Assembly (NCBI GenBank): GCA_000621905.1
Contig: JHXB01000006.1
Coordinates: 62,001-126,000, forward strand
Direction: 5' to 3'
Length of the DNA: 64,000 bases
Origin: Lachnospiraceae bacterium NC2004
GTDB taxonomy: Bacteria > Bacillota > Clostridia > Lachnospirales > Lachnospiraceae
Below the pieces are notes generated by a model. It worked only from the letters and a program-made list of their open reading frames with translations, was not told the origin of the DNA and did no database searches. The first letter of the stretch is position 1, and every line of letters begins with the position of its first letter. The translations under genes were made by a program, and so were the position numbers. This document shows positions 26,514 to 37,707 of the stretch, one piece after another.

Positions 26514-26715
26514 CTATTCTCACCTCCGCGGCATACCCAAGTAACTGGCCCTGATTATCACCACCAATATATACCTTATCGCCAAATATACCGCTATCAG
26601 TTATGAGCATAGCAATAAGGTGTGTTAATAGTATAATTAACACACCTACTATGATTGTTCTGTACTTGTATATCCATCCGGACTCCAGATACTTGGTTAT
26701 CATATTCTTAATCAT
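26497..26715 (-). pseudogene. yfhO 5' fragment (first ~65 residues of a fourth YfhO)
   Basis: The 72-codon frame starts at ATG 26715 and encodes one TM helix followed by VYIGGDNQGQLLGYAAEVR, which is the first ~65 residues of the YfhO proteins encoded at 1, 11637 and 14251. After AAEVR the homology stops abruptly; the last six residues before the TAG are unrelated. The intact copies continue with a Lys-Ile-rich loop and about 800 more residues. The fragment therefore marks a deletion breakpoint near 26518. It is too short to be a transferase. Confidence 0.85.
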
Positions 26716-26758
26716 AGTATTCCTGCACTTTTTTGTGGGGATTATCTACCTCTCTCAT

Positions 26759-28462
26759 CTAGACTCTCCCACCGCGTATTAGACATTTCTTACCCTGAAA
26801 TGCGAATCCGTATTTTAATATACTGTCTTTTAGGATACCTTTCGCAATAAGATCAGCGTCATACTTCATATCCTCTATCTGTTTAAGAGCATTGTTAGCT
26901 GTGTCTTCAAGGTCGTTCTCGTTATCATATTCCTTGTCATACACCTTAAATTCGATGATTACAGCCACATCTTTCTTATCCTTTGGCTCTAATACAATAT
27001 CATATCTTCCATAGCCACTCTCACGATTAGACTTCAAGATATAATTCTTCGCGTTCTCAACAAGAAGTCCTAAGACGAAGCCATGGTAGAACTTCTCAGG
27101 CTCACTCTCTTCTGATGGTTTCTTACCGGCGTCAAAATAACTGAAGGTATTAAGTGCGACCTTATTCATGTACTGATTCATACCTCTTAAGTCATTTGCA
27201 AACATCGATTTAACAAACACATTAAAAGCCCCATCCTTCTTAAACCAGTCAGCCACCATCTTATCAAACATTTTTTTAACTTCAAAATTGGTGAGTACCA
27301 TCCGATATATAGCTATATCCTCAGGTGTCTCCTGCACTATCTTCTCGCACTTTAGGTACCCTGATGCTAATAACAAGCTCCATATCGCATCCTTATTGCC
27401 ATCAAGCTGATTGAATACTATCTGTTCATCAATTACCGCTTCCACGCATTCGCCCATAATCAGCTTCTCAAATTCCATCTTAATATCAGGAGCACCGTTG
27501 CCAATAAGATGTCCTACCAATCCATTACCGCTTGTATTAGCCCAATATGTGTCAAGCTTACCTTTGTCAAGAAAATGAGTGATTGACCATGGGTTATATA
27601 TATCTGAGTAATCTCCAAACACGAAACCATCATACCACAGTTTTACGTTATTCTTATCTTCTTCGCTGTATCCCTGCTCCTCAAGTGCAGAAAACACCTC
27701 TCCTTCAGTAAAACCAAAATCCGTCTCATATTTATCTGATGTAGTCGTAACTATCTCAAGGTTATTAAGATCCGAGAATATAGACTCCTTGCTAACCCTC
27801 GTAATTCCGGTCATAATTGCTCTCTCCATAGATGGATTAGTCTTAAAGGTATTATTAAACATCGTTCTAATAAACGCTGTCATATCATCCCAGTACCCTT
27901 GAATATACGCTTCCTGAAGAGGCGTGTCGTATTCATCTAAGAATATAAGAACCTTCTTGCCATGATACTTTTCGAGCAGGCTTGAGAGAAGATTGAGTGA
28001 ATATTCAGCATGGACATCATCCATGTCCTCTCTTATTTTAGATAAAGCTAATCTCTCATTGTCATCATATTCTGCACATTCCTTAAGATAAGCATAGTCT
28101 GAGTATAGTTTCACTATCTGTTTCTTTATTCCAACTACTGCTTCCTCATATGTCCTTCCCTTTACTCCGGCAAACGACATAAATATAACCGGATAAGTTC
28201 CCTGAAGAGTTCTTATCTTCTCATCCTTCCATACATCAAAGCTTTCAAACAAGTCACTTCTTCCTGCATACTTCAGAGAAAAAAAGTAATTAAGCATACT
28301 CATTGTCAGAGTCTTACCGAAACGTCTAGGTCTAGTAATCAGAGTCACACTATCCCGATTATTCCACCAATCTCTGATAAAGGATGTCTTATCAATATAA
28401 AAACAACCATTCTCAACAATACTCGCAAAATCCTGAGTTCCGATTGATACAGTTTTCGCCAT
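26759..28462 (-). CDS. AAA-ATPase-like protein with C-terminal PD-(D/E)xK nuclease-like domain (DUF1703 type)
   Basis: A 567-residue protein. Near residue 40 the degenerate Walker A reads RPRRFGKTL; Walker B is VLIFLDEYDTPL near 170; a MTGITRVSKESIFSDLNN stretch follows, all typical of the AAA-ATPase-like family PF09820. The last ~110 residues hold YGRYDIVLEPKDKKDVAVIIEFKV, an Asp plus ExK pattern of the PDDEXK_9 nuclease-like domain. I start at ATG 28462 after GGAGGTGAGAGCA; the in-frame TTG at 28477 precedes the ribosome-binding site. These proteins are very numerous in Lachnospiraceae and Bacteroidetes, with no settled function; mobile or defence roles have been suggested. It sits at the border between the glycan island and the housekeeping block. 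Confidence 0.88.
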   Translation of the reverse strand: MAKTVSIGTQDFASIVENGCFYIDKTSFIRDWWNNRDSVTLITRPRRFGKTLTMSMLNYFFSLKYAGRSDLFESFDVWKDEKIRTLQGTYPVIFMSFAGVKGRTYEEAVVGIKKQIVKLYSDYAYLKECAEYDDNERLALSKIREDMDDVHAEYSLNLLSSLLEKYHGKKVLIFLDEYDTPLQEAYIQGYWDDMTAFIRTMFNNTFKTNPSMERAIMTGITRVSKESIFSDLNNLEIVTTTSDKYETDFGFTEGEVFSALEEQGYSEEDKNNVKLWYDGFVFGDYSDIYNPWSITHFLDKGKLDTYWANTSGNGLVGHLIGNGAPDIKMEFEKLIMGECVEAVIDEQIVFNQLDGNKDAIWSLLLASGYLKCEKIVQETPEDIAIYRMVLTNFEVKKMFDKMVADWFKKDGAFNVFVKSMFANDLRGMNQYMNKVALNTFSYFDAGKKPSEESEPEKFYHGFVLGLLVENAKNYILKSNRESGYGRYDIVLEPKDKKDVAVIIEFKVYDKEYDNENDLEDTANNALKQIEDMKYDADLIAKGILKDSILKYGFAFQGKKCLIRGGRV

Positions 28463-28495
28463 TGCTCTCACCTCCAAGCAAAACCTACCCTTCCA

Positions 28496-29686
28496 TCACA
28501 CTTTATGAGGATGCACCCTAATAGTCTCCGCGGTCTCAATCGCCTTCTCCATCAAATCATCAATCACATCATCAAGCTTCCTCTCAGAACACTTAATAAC
28601 ATTGACATTTGGCTTCGTAACAGGATGCTTGGCAACAAATATTGTACAGCAATCCTCATACGGAAGGATAGATGTCTCGTAGGTATCTATCTTCTCGGAA
28701 ATGTCAATAATCTCTTGCTTATCAAAACCTATAAGCGGTCTAAAAACAGGAATCGTACATACTTCATTGGTCGCAACCAATGAATACATCGTCTGGCTTG
28801 CAACCTGACCGATTGACTCACCTGTTACAAGAGCCTGTGCATCGTCCTCTTTAGCAAAGTGTTCTGCTATTCTCATCATATATCTTCTCATGATGATTGT
28901 TAACTCATCATGTGGACACTTCTCATATATCGCAAGCTGAATATCTGTAAAATTAACAACGTGGAGATTAATAGGTCCTGTGTACTTCGCAATCTTCTTA
29001 GCAAGATCAACAACCTTCTCCTTAGCTCTCTCGCTGGTATATGGTGGAGCATGAAAGTACACAGCATCAATGTTAACGCCTCTCTTGCTAATCATATATC
29101 CCGCCACCGGCGAATCGATTCCGCCGGACAAAAGTAATTCCGCCTTACCATTGGTTCCAACCGGCATTCCTCCAGGACCCGGAATCTCGACAGAATATAC
29201 ATACACCTTAGTTCTAAGCTCGCAATGCACCAATACGTCAGGATTATGCACATCAACCTTCATTTCAGCAAATGCATCAAGAAGTTTCTCACCTAAGTTG
29301 GCAGCAAGTTCCATCGAATTCATTGGATATTTCTTATCTGCACGCTTAGTCATGACCTTAAAAGTAAAATTCTTATCCGGATATGCCTTATCCACGTAAT
29401 CACATACGAGCTTAGCCAAATGCTCAAACTCGCTATCATCATCAATCACAACGGGACATATTGCCGAAACACCAAATACCGTCTTAAGCGCAGCAACAGT
29501 CTCATCATAGTCATAATCACCCTTGGCTTCAACTAAGATTCTTCCCTGCTCCTTGGTAATCCTAAACTCGGACTCACCTTTAAGAGCGTACTTAATCTGG
29601 CGAACCAAAGCATCCTCAAACCTATACCTATTCTTACCCTTTAATCCTATCTCCGCATATTTAATAAGAAATGCATTGTATTCCAT
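28496..29686 (-). CDS. thiI: tRNA 4-thiouridine synthase ThiI (short form without rhodanese domain)
   Basis: At 396 residues the protein has the N-terminal ferredoxin-like and THUMP domains (RILVEAKGDYDYDE) and the PP-loop ATPase domain with LLSGGIDSPVAGYMISKRG near residue 185. It ends soon after the ATPase domain, so the C-terminal rhodanese domain found in E. coli ThiI is absent, as in many Firmicutes. It adenylates U8 of tRNA and inserts sulfur delivered by a cysteine desulfurase; the desulfurase gene is 2 bases upstream, which fits the pair. A good ribosome-binding site (GGAG) precedes ATG 29686. Confidence 0.95.
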   Translation of the reverse strand: MEYNAFLIKYAEIGLKGKNRYRFEDALVRQIKYALKGESEFRITKEQGRILVEAKGDYDYDETVAALKTVFGVSAICPVVIDDDSEFEHLAKLVCDYVDKAYPDKNFTFKVMTKRADKKYPMNSMELAANLGEKLLDAFAEMKVDVHNPDVLVHCELRTKVYVYSVEIPGPGGMPVGTNGKAELLLSGGIDSPVAGYMISKRGVNIDAVYFHAPPYTSERAKEKVVDLAKKIAKYTGPINLHVVNFTDIQLAIYEKCPHDELTIIMRRYMMRIAEHFAKEDDAQALVTGESIGQVASQTMYSLVATNEVCTIPVFRPLIGFDKQEIIDISEKIDTYETSILPYEDCCTIFVAKHPVTKPNVNVIKCSERKLDDVIDDLMEKAIETAETIRVHPHKV

Positions 29687-29688
29687 AA

Positions 29689-30831
29689 CTATCTCCTTGT
29701 AAATCTCCTAAGCATCGGGAGCAACTCCTTAACAGCATCCGCTGTATATCGAAGTTCCTCCTCAGTTGTATATCTAGAAAGCGAGAACCTAAGCGTTGAT
29801 TCCGCCGCATCGTTGTCCACACCCATATTAATCAGCGTATTACTAAGCTCAGGCTTGTTAGATGAACACGCCGAGCCGGATGACACGTATATACCTTTAT
29901 CCTCTAATGCATGAAGAAGCACTTCACTTCTTACTCCGGCAAATGTTATCGACACGATATGAGGAGCATCACCTGAATTATCCTTTATATCCGGGATATC
30001 TGATATCATTTCTCTAAATGACTCTTTAAGATTCGACATTCTCTTCATTGTCTCATCAAGCGAATCATATACAATCTTAGATGCAAGCCCCAGTCCCGCA
30101 ATTCCTGGAACATTCTCAGTTCCTGAGCGCATACCCGACTGCTGATTACCACCGTAGATAAGCGGAAGAATCCTTACTCCGTCCCTTACATATAAGAACC
30201 CCGTCCCCTTAGGACCGTGAAGCTTATGTCCACTCACACTCATAAGATCTATACCCATCTTCTTAGGATTGATTGGCAGCTTGCCATACATCTGCACCGC
30301 GTCAACATGGAACAATATGTCCTGACCCGATTGCCTGATAACATTTGCAATCTCTTCTAACGGTTCTACCGCTCCGACTTCATTGTTAACACCCATGATT
30401 GATATCAGTACGGTATCTTCTCTTATCGAATCACGAAGCACATTAAGATCTACAATTCCCTTTGAATCAACCGGCAGGTATGTAATCTCATATCCGTCAT
30501 TTTTAAGAAACTCAGTCACATTCTTAACGGATGCATGTTCAACCGATGATGTTATGATATGCTTGCCGCGCCTTACTTTCGCCCTTGCAGCACCGATTAT
30601 CGCAGTGTTATTTGACTCTGTTCCGCCACTTGTAAATATAATCTCCTTAGGATTACATTTTAATATTTTAGCTATGATATCCTTCGAATCTCTTATATAA
30701 TGCTCGGCGTCAAGCCCCTTATTATGAAGCGAAGAGGGATTGCCATAATCCGTCCTCATCACCTTACCACATAATTCAATAACTTCGTCAAATGCTTTCG
30801 ACGTCGCAGCATTATCCAAATAAACTTCCAT
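29689..30831 (-). CDS. Cysteine desulfurase (NifS/IscS family), partner of ThiI
   Basis: A 380-residue class V aminotransferase. It opens with MEVYLDNAATS, has TSGGTESNNTAI, HVDAVQMYG, the PLP lysine in SVSGHKLHGPKGTG and the catalytic cysteine in YVSSGSACSSNKP, whose short loop is of the group I (IscS/NifS) type. It releases sulfur from L-cysteine as an enzyme-bound persulfide. It is 2 bases from thiI and 16 bases after rsmE. No iscU or other Fe-S scaffold gene is adjacent, so tRNA thiolation is the likely main purpose here; a general role in Fe-S assembly is not excluded. Confidence 0.94.
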   Translation of the reverse strand: MEVYLDNAATSKAFDEVIELCGKVMRTDYGNPSSLHNKGLDAEHYIRDSKDIIAKILKCNPKEIIFTSGGTESNNTAIIGAARAKVRRGKHIITSSVEHASVKNVTEFLKNDGYEITYLPVDSKGIVDLNVLRDSIREDTVLISIMGVNNEVGAVEPLEEIANVIRQSGQDILFHVDAVQMYGKLPINPKKMGIDLMSVSGHKLHGPKGTGFLYVRDGVRILPLIYGGNQQSGMRSGTENVPGIAGLGLASKIVYDSLDETMKRMSNLKESFREMISDIPDIKDNSGDAPHIVSITFAGVRSEVLLHALEDKGIYVSSGSACSSNKPELSNTLINMGVDNDAAESTLRFSLSRYTTEEELRYTADAVKELLPMLRRFTRR

Positions 30832-30847
30832 AAAAGCTCCTTAATCC

Positions 30848-31603
30848 TTAATCCCTATCACTCATAAACATCAATATTGAAAGCACCGTCATGCCGGCCG
30901 TCTCTGTTCTCAATATCCTGTGTCCTAGCGTCACAGGCTCAATTCCGGATTCTGTCGCTAGCTCAATCTCGCCTTCAGAGAAGCCACCTTCAGGCCCGAT
31001 AAAGACACCAATTCTCTTATCACCGCCAACACATCCATCAACAATTCCTCTAATGATATCTCTTGAGCCTTCCATGCCCGACGCGTTCTCATACGGAATT
31101 ATAGCGTAGTCAAATGTTGACGCCTCACCGACAGCATCCTTATAACTCATCGGCTCAGCAACAACCGGGACAACGCTTCTTTTAGATTGCTTAGCAGCCG
31201 CTAGTGATACCGCATTCCATCTCGCGACCTTCTTCTCTCGCTTCTTATCATCAAGCTTAACAATCACCCTGTCAGTCATAACCGGCACAATCCGATTAAC
31301 GCCTAGCTCAACCGCTTTCTGAATAATCGTCTCCATCTTGTCTCCCTTAGGAAGAGCCTGATATAAAGTTACCTTAAGCGGCAGCTCTCTGTTACTTCCA
31401 TAGCAGTCAAGAATCTTCCCCTTAACACACCCTTCGGCAAATGAATCAATCTTGCAAAGATACTCTCTATCCGAGCTCGCACCAACCAGAAACTCCTCAC
31501 CGGTCTTCATCCTTAAGACATTCGCTATATGATTATAATCATCACCGGAAATCGTAACGCAATCTTCACCAATAGCGCTCTCATCAACAAAAAACTTATA
31601 CAT
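30848..31603 (-). CDS. rsmE: 16S rRNA (uracil-1498-N3)-methyltransferase RsmE
   Basis: A 251-residue SPOUT-family protein. The N-terminal PUA-like part holds HIANVLRMKTGEEF, and the knotted C-terminal domain contains QKAVELGVNRIVPV, AKQSKRSVVPVV, FIGPEGGFSEGEIELA and LGHRILRTETA, which are the RsmE signatures. It methylates U1498 of 16S rRNA in the decoding region. It is separated from prmA by one base and from the cysteine desulfurase gene by 16, the usual Lachnospiraceae order. Nothing unusual was seen. Confidence 0.95.
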   Translation of the reverse strand: MYKFFVDESAIGEDCVTISGDDYNHIANVLRMKTGEEFLVGASSDREYLCKIDSFAEGCVKGKILDCYGSNRELPLKVTLYQALPKGDKMETIIQKAVELGVNRIVPVMTDRVIVKLDDKKREKKVARWNAVSLAAAKQSKRSVVPVVAEPMSYKDAVGEASTFDYAIIPYENASGMEGSRDIIRGIVDGCVGGDKRIGVFIGPEGGFSEGEIELATESGIEPVTLGHRILRTETAGMTVLSILMFMSDRD

Positions 31604-31604
31604 A

Positions 31605-32585
31605 TTATCTACCTATAATTGATAACCACTCGCCCATAGGATTAACTTCTACTACCTCTAATCCATTCTCGACAAATGCTTCCTTAACCTCATTCTCCTT
31701 GAAGTCAATAATTCCCGAAGTAATGAATACTCCATCCGGCTTCATAAACTTCTTCGCAATCGAAGAGAGTGGAATAATAACATCAGCAAGTATGTTAGCA
31801 ACAACAATATCATACTCACCATACCCAAGCTTCTTACACAACTCTTCGTCTTCTAGAAGATTACCCTGAAATGCTGTCATAGCACCTTCAGCAATCCCAT
31901 TTACTTCAAGATTAGTATTAGTTGCTGTTATCGCATTAGGATCAATATCCGTTCCGACAACAGCCCCTGCACCGAGCTTCAACGCAATAATAGACAAGAT
32001 TCCGCTGCCACAGCCGAGGTCCAGCACCTTCATCCCCGGCTTAAGATATTTCTTAATACCCGATATACATAGTCTTGTCGTCTCGTGAGAACCTGTTCCA
32101 AATGCAGTTCCAGGATCAATCTCAACTATAATATCATCATCATTAGCGTCATCCACCTTCTCCCAGGTAGGCTTAATGATTATATTCTCATCTAACCTAA
32201 AAGGCTTAAAGAACTGCTTCCAGTTATTAATCCAATCCTTGTCTTCAGTCTCACTTACTGTAACAGTCCCAGCACCTATATTAAAGAAAGGTTTAATATC
32301 CTCAAGAATCGATACCACCTTTGACTTAGCTTCCTCTGCCTTAAGACGAGTTGTCTCAATATCTTCTCCATCTGCAATTTCAAAATAACAAGACACCTTA
32401 GCAGTCCCATCATCAGGAGCAATCTCATCAGGAAGAAGATCGACATACATAGTCTTTCTATCCTCCTCAGTAAGAGGGACGTGATCCTCAACCTCAACGC
32501 CCTCAAACCCAGCCTCATTAAGCTCATAGCTAATCATATCTGTCGCTTCAACAGTAGTATCAATCGTAATCCTAGTCCACTTCAT
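31605..32585 (-). CDS. prmA: Ribosomal protein L11 methyltransferase PrmA
   Basis: A 326-residue protein with the PrmA N-terminal substrate-recognition domain (WTRITIDTTVEATDMISYEL) and a class I methyltransferase domain: DPGTAFGTGSHETTRLC near residue 170, VLDLGCGSGILSIIALKLGA near 190, and the catalytic VVANILADVI. It trimethylates ribosomal protein L11. I start it at ATG 32585, six bases after GGAGG; an in-frame ATG at 32606 lies upstream of that site. It follows dnaJ after a strong terminator and is the first gene of the prmA-rsmE-desulfurase-thiI unit. Confidence 0.95.
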   Translation of the reverse strand: MKWTRITIDTTVEATDMISYELNEAGFEGVEVEDHVPLTEEDRKTMYVDLLPDEIAPDDGTAKVSCYFEIADGEDIETTRLKAEEAKSKVVSILEDIKPFFNIGAGTVTVSETEDKDWINNWKQFFKPFRLDENIIIKPTWEKVDDANDDDIIVEIDPGTAFGTGSHETTRLCISGIKKYLKPGMKVLDLGCGSGILSIIALKLGAGAVVGTDIDPNAITATNTNLEVNGIAEGAMTAFQGNLLEDEELCKKLGYGEYDIVVANILADVIIPLSSIAKKFMKPDGVFITSGIIDFKENEVKEAFVENGLEVVEVNPMGEWLSIIGR

Positions 32586-32608
32586 AGTACAACCTCCACT
32601 AAACATCT

Positions 32609-32637
32609 ATTATACTACATTCTACTCAATAAAACCA
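32609..32637 (-). promoter_or_regulatory. Possible prmA promoter
   Basis: TATAAT (32609-32614, minus strand) lies 23 bases upstream of the prmA ATG. The hexamer 17 bases farther upstream is TGGTTT, a poor -35. Its position just beyond the dnaJ terminator supports a start of transcription here, but the weak -35 keeps the call tentative. Confidence 0.4.
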
Positions 32638-32660
32638 CTTGAAATTTAATAAAAAAGAAA

Positions 32661-32691
32661 TATGCAGAGCATAGATATGATGCTCTGCATA
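32661..32691 (-). terminator. Intrinsic terminator of the heat-shock operon
   Basis: Two perfect 12-base arms (32661-32672 and 32680-32691) flank a 7-base loop. On the minus strand the stem is followed by TTTCTTTTTT. It lies 7 bases after the dnaJ stop codon. Confidence 0.88.
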
Positions 32692-32698
32692 TATAAAA

Positions 32699-33823
32699 TC
32701 ACTTCTTAAAAAATCCCTTTTTCTTGTCCGACGGTTCCTCAATCTCGTCATCCAACTGCCTAATAATCTCTTTCTCTTTCTCAGAAAGCTTCTCAGGCAC
32801 CTGAACAACCAAAGTCACATAATGATCACCTCTAATAGAATTGTTCCTGATTGTAGGAACTCCCTTGCCCTTAAGGCGAATCTTAGTATCCGTCTGAGTA
32901 CCAGGCTTAATAGTGTACTTAAAGTCACCATCAACAGTGTTAATGGTAATCTGTGCACCAAGTGCAGCCTGAGTAAATGTAATAGGCTGAGTAGAATAAA
33001 TATCATACTCATGTCTCTGGAAGATAGGATGCTGGTTAACCATAACAGTAACAAGAAGATCTCCTCTGTCACCGCCGCGTTTACCAGGCTCTCCCTTGCC
33101 TCTTATACGAACACTCTGTCCGTTATCAATTCCGGCAGGAATATCTACCTGAATCTTCTTCTTGCTGGTAACATATCCACTACCGCTACAGACACGACAT
33201 TTGTTCTTGATAACCTTGCCGGTACCGTTACAGTCAGGACATGTCTGAATATTCCTAACCATACCAAATAAGGATTGCTGTGTAAATGCAACCTGTCCCT
33301 TACCACCACACTTAGTACATGTCACTGGATCGTATCCAGGCTGGCATCCCGTTCCGTGACAGTGATCGCAAGGATCTTTAAGTGGAAGTTCCATCTCCTT
33401 GGTACATCCAAACACAGCCTCATCGAAATCAATGCGGATTGATGTCTTAATATTGGCACCTCTAACAGGTCCATTATCGTCACGACGACCTCTTGAGCCA
33501 CCGCCAAACATATCTCCAAAGATATCGCCGAAAATGTCGCCCATATCTCCCATATTAAACTCGAATCCACCACTATATGCTCCGCCTGCTCCCGCGTCAA
33601 ATGCAGCATGTCCAAACTGATCATACTTAGCACGCTTCTCAGGATTACCGAGCACGTCATATGCTTCAGAAGCCTCTTTAAACTTAGCCTCTGCTTCCTT
33701 GTCACCCGGATTCATATCAGGATGGTACTTCTTAGCCAATACACGATATGCTTTTTTAAGTTCTGCATCGGTAGCATTCTTGCTTACACCCAATACTTCA
33801 TAATAATCTCTCTTATCAGCCAT
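32699..33823 (-). CDS. dnaJ: Chaperone protein DnaJ
   Basis: A 374-residue type I J-protein. Parts in order: J domain with [11 protein letters not shown] (HPD motif) near residue 35, a Gly/Phe-rich linker around 75-115, the zinc domain with four CxxCxGxG-type repeats ([32 protein letters not shown]) at about 150-215, and the C-terminal substrate-binding domain. It delivers unfolded proteins to DnaK and stimulates its ATPase. It is the last gene of the hrcA-grpE-dnaK-dnaJ operon, separated from dnaK by a 108-base gap that contains a palindromic repeat. Confidence 0.97.
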   Translation of the reverse strand: MADKRDYYEVLGVSKNATDAELKKAYRVLAKKYHPDMNPGDKEAEAKFKEASEAYDVLGNPEKRAKYDQFGHAAFDAGAGGAYSGGFEFNMGDMGDIFGDIFGDMFGGGSRGRRDDNGPVRGANIKTSIRIDFDEAVFGCTKEMELPLKDPCDHCHGTGCQPGYDPVTCTKCGGKGQVAFTQQSLFGMVRNIQTCPDCNGTGKVIKNKCRVCSGSGYVTSKKKIQVDIPAGIDNGQSVRIRGKGEPGKRGGDRGDLLVTVMVNQHPIFQRHEYDIYSTQPITFTQAALGAQITINTVDGDFKYTIKPGTQTDTKIRLKGKGVPTIRNNSIRGDHYVTLVVQVPEKLSEKEKEIIRQLDDEIEEPSDKKKGFFKK

Positions 33824-33867
33824 GTTCTTCGCCTTCCATAATAAATTAACTTTTGCTTTACATCACA

Positions 33868-33918
33868 TTATCCCGAACAGAGTTCGGGATAAAGATTCTT
33901 CGCTACGCTCAGAATGAC
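33868..33918. repeat. Palindromic intergenic repeat between dnaK and dnaJ
   Basis: An 11-base perfect palindrome (arms TTATCCCGAAC at 33868-33878 and its complement at 33882-33892, loop of 3) is followed by the motif GATTCTTCGCTACGCTCAGA, itself partly self-complementary. Repeats built around this second motif recur in many bacterial genomes and give false ILSEAKNL-like peptides when translated. Lying inside the operon, the hairpin could lower dnaJ expression or protect the dnaK message. It lacks a U tract, so it is not a standard terminator. Confidence 0.6.
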
Positions 33919-33931
33919 ATTATACAATCTA

Positions 33932-35800
<1,869 letters not shown>

Positions 35801-35816
35801 CTATTATATAAATAAC

Positions 35817-36536
35817 TTAATTAGCAACCTGAACCATACTGTATCTTAGAACCTCGTCTTTGTACATATAGCCCTTCTGCATCTCCATAACAACAGTTCC
35901 TTCATCATATTCATCGGATTCAACCTGCTGAACAGCGTTATGCAAATCCGGATTGAATTCTGTTCCCTGAGCATTCATAGGTGTAACCTTAACTGACTCC
36001 AAGTAGTCCATAAGCTGCTTATGAATACGCTCGATTCCCTGGACAAATGCATCTTCTTTGTTATCATCTGTCACTGAGTCCATCGCTCTCTCAAAGTTGT
36101 CAACAACCGGCAAGAGCTTCTCAAGCACTTCCTTAGCGCCGATATCATACTGGCGAAGACTCTCCTTCTCAGTACGCTTTCTCATATTCTCAAACTCAGC
36201 CATAAGACGCTGATACTTGTCTTTAATCTCGTCGATCTCAGCCTGCTTCTTGTCTTTCTTGGAATCCTTCTGCTCCTCGGTAGCATTTGCCTCGGAATCA
36301 GTAGCGGCTGCACCTGACTTTAATGCCTCTAACTCTTCCTTTAAAGCCTTGTTCTCGTCTTTAAGAGCCTTAAGCTTCTCAGAAACATCATCTAGCACCT
36401 CGTTCTTAGCCTTGATATCAAGCTCCATGTTCTTGACATTTCTTGGCTTTGGATTGCCTTGTTTCTTCTTAGAAGACTGCGACTTAGCACTTCCGGACTT
36501 AGTCGACTTGGTTGTCTTCTTCTTCTCTTCTGCCAT
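35817..36536 (-). CDS. grpE: Nucleotide exchange factor GrpE
   Basis: A 239-residue protein. The first ~55 residues are Lys/Ser-rich and probably disordered. A long coiled coil (~40-130) leads into the GrpE motif YQRLMAEFENMRKRTEKE, followed by the beta-domain ending with VQQVESDEYDEGTVVMEMQKGY. GrpE exchanges ADP for ATP on DnaK and acts as a thermosensor. The protein is longer than the ~200-residue family norm because of the basic N-terminal extension. It lies 45 bases after hrcA. Confidence 0.96.
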   Translation of the reverse strand: MAEEKKKTTKSTKSGSAKSQSSKKKQGNPKPRNVKNMELDIKAKNEVLDDVSEKLKALKDENKALKEELEALKSGAAATDSEANATEEQKDSKKDKKQAEIDEIKDKYQRLMAEFENMRKRTEKESLRQYDIGAKEVLEKLLPVVDNFERAMDSVTDDNKEDAFVQGIERIHKQLMDYLESVKVTPMNAQGTEFNPDLHNAVQQVESDEYDEGTVVMEMQKGYMYKDEVLRYSMVQVAN

Positions 36537-36581
36537 ATCTTATATCACCTCGTAATCTATATATTAGTGAAAATGTTACCA

Positions 36582-37643
36582 CTATGTCTTCTTATTCTTA
36601 AAAATGGTGTCTAGCTCGTCCGTCAGATTCCTTAATGTCGTCACCACCTTGTCATAATCCATACGCTTAGGTCCGATAATACCTATCTTACCTCTTACGC
36701 CCTCTTCAAGCTCATATGTCGCTGTGACAACACTGCAATCATTAAGCGTCTCAACCGGCGTCTCATCTCCAATGTATACCTGAATTCCATATTGGTTGGA
36801 CACTCCGGAATCATCATCCGCAATAAAGTGATTGAGGGCTTTCTTCTCCTCTAACACCTCTAAGAGTTCTCCCGCCTTGTTCATATCTCCAAGCTCAGGA
36901 TACTTCAAAATGTTATTGGCTCCACTTGTATAAACTTCTGTCTCTGAAGCCTGCCTAACTGCATCTAATATTCCATCGAATATATGCTCCAAGATGTCCG
37001 CATATATACCCGCCTGCTGCTTCATAGTCTGTATAAGTTCAAGATCAATCTCTTTAACCGATACACCTGTTAAAAATGTATTGAGAAGCACGTTAAGTTT
37101 AAGCAGCTCGTCGTTAGGAATCCTCTCATCTACATCTATCATCTTGTTCTTGATAACGTTGTTACCAACAACAATAACTGCTAAAATCTGCGTGTCATCC
37201 ACCTGAGACAACTGTACGAACTTAACATTGGTATTCTTATAATTAGGCCCTGTAACCATGGTCGCGTAATTGGTGTTGTACGCTAATACCTTGGCAACCT
37301 GCTGCAAAAGAGTCTCAAGCCTGTCAACCTTAGCAAGAAGCTTCTCGTGCTCATCATCCTTAGGGACTAATGCGTGCTCCTCACGCTCTAAAGCCTTCTC
37401 AGCCATCATCTGATCTACATATAAGCGGTAACCTGCGTCAGAAGGAATACGCCCTGCTGATGTATGTGGCTGCAATATGTAGCCCATCTCTTCAAGATCA
37501 GCCATCTCATTACGAATAGTCGCAGAAGACAAGTTCAGACCTTCCATCTTGGAAATGGTACGCGAGCCGACAGGTTCACCCGTCTCAAGATATGTCTTTA
37601 TGATAGCTTGCAATATCTTAACTTTGCGCTCATCAAGTTCCAT
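36582..37643 (-). CDS. hrcA: Heat-inducible transcription repressor HrcA
   Basis: A 353-residue repressor with an N-terminal winged helix (ILQAIIKTYLETGEPVGSRT, then LSSATIRNEMADLEEMGY) and the HrcA signature LQPHTSAGRIPSDAGYRLYV near residue 65, then the GAF-like dimerisation domain. HrcA binds the CIRCE operator and represses the operon until heat shock removes it. The CIRCE site is 64 bases upstream of its ATG, so it regulates its own operon. It is the first gene. Confidence 0.97.
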   Translation of the reverse strand: MELDERKVKILQAIIKTYLETGEPVGSRTISKMEGLNLSSATIRNEMADLEEMGYILQPHTSAGRIPSDAGYRLYVDQMMAEKALEREEHALVPKDDEHEKLLAKVDRLETLLQQVAKVLAYNTNYATMVTGPNYKNTNVKFVQLSQVDDTQILAVIVVGNNVIKNKMIDVDERIPNDELLKLNVLLNTFLTGVSVKEIDLELIQTMKQQAGIYADILEHIFDGILDAVRQASETEVYTSGANNILKYPELGDMNKAGELLEVLEEKKALNHFIADDDSGVSNQYGIQVYIGDETPVETLNDCSVVTATYELEEGVRGKIGIIGPKRMDYDKVVTTLRNLTDELDTIFKNKKT

Positions 37644-37707
37644 CTGACCATCCTCTCTTAGTAGTAAAATGCTTACAACCCGCTAATTATAAGCCTTTTC
37701 TCATCTG

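Noticed and set aside
33868-33892. Terminator between dnaK and dnaJ
   Set aside because: The hairpin is strong but has no U tract on the minus strand, and dnaJ has no promoter of its own that I can see.
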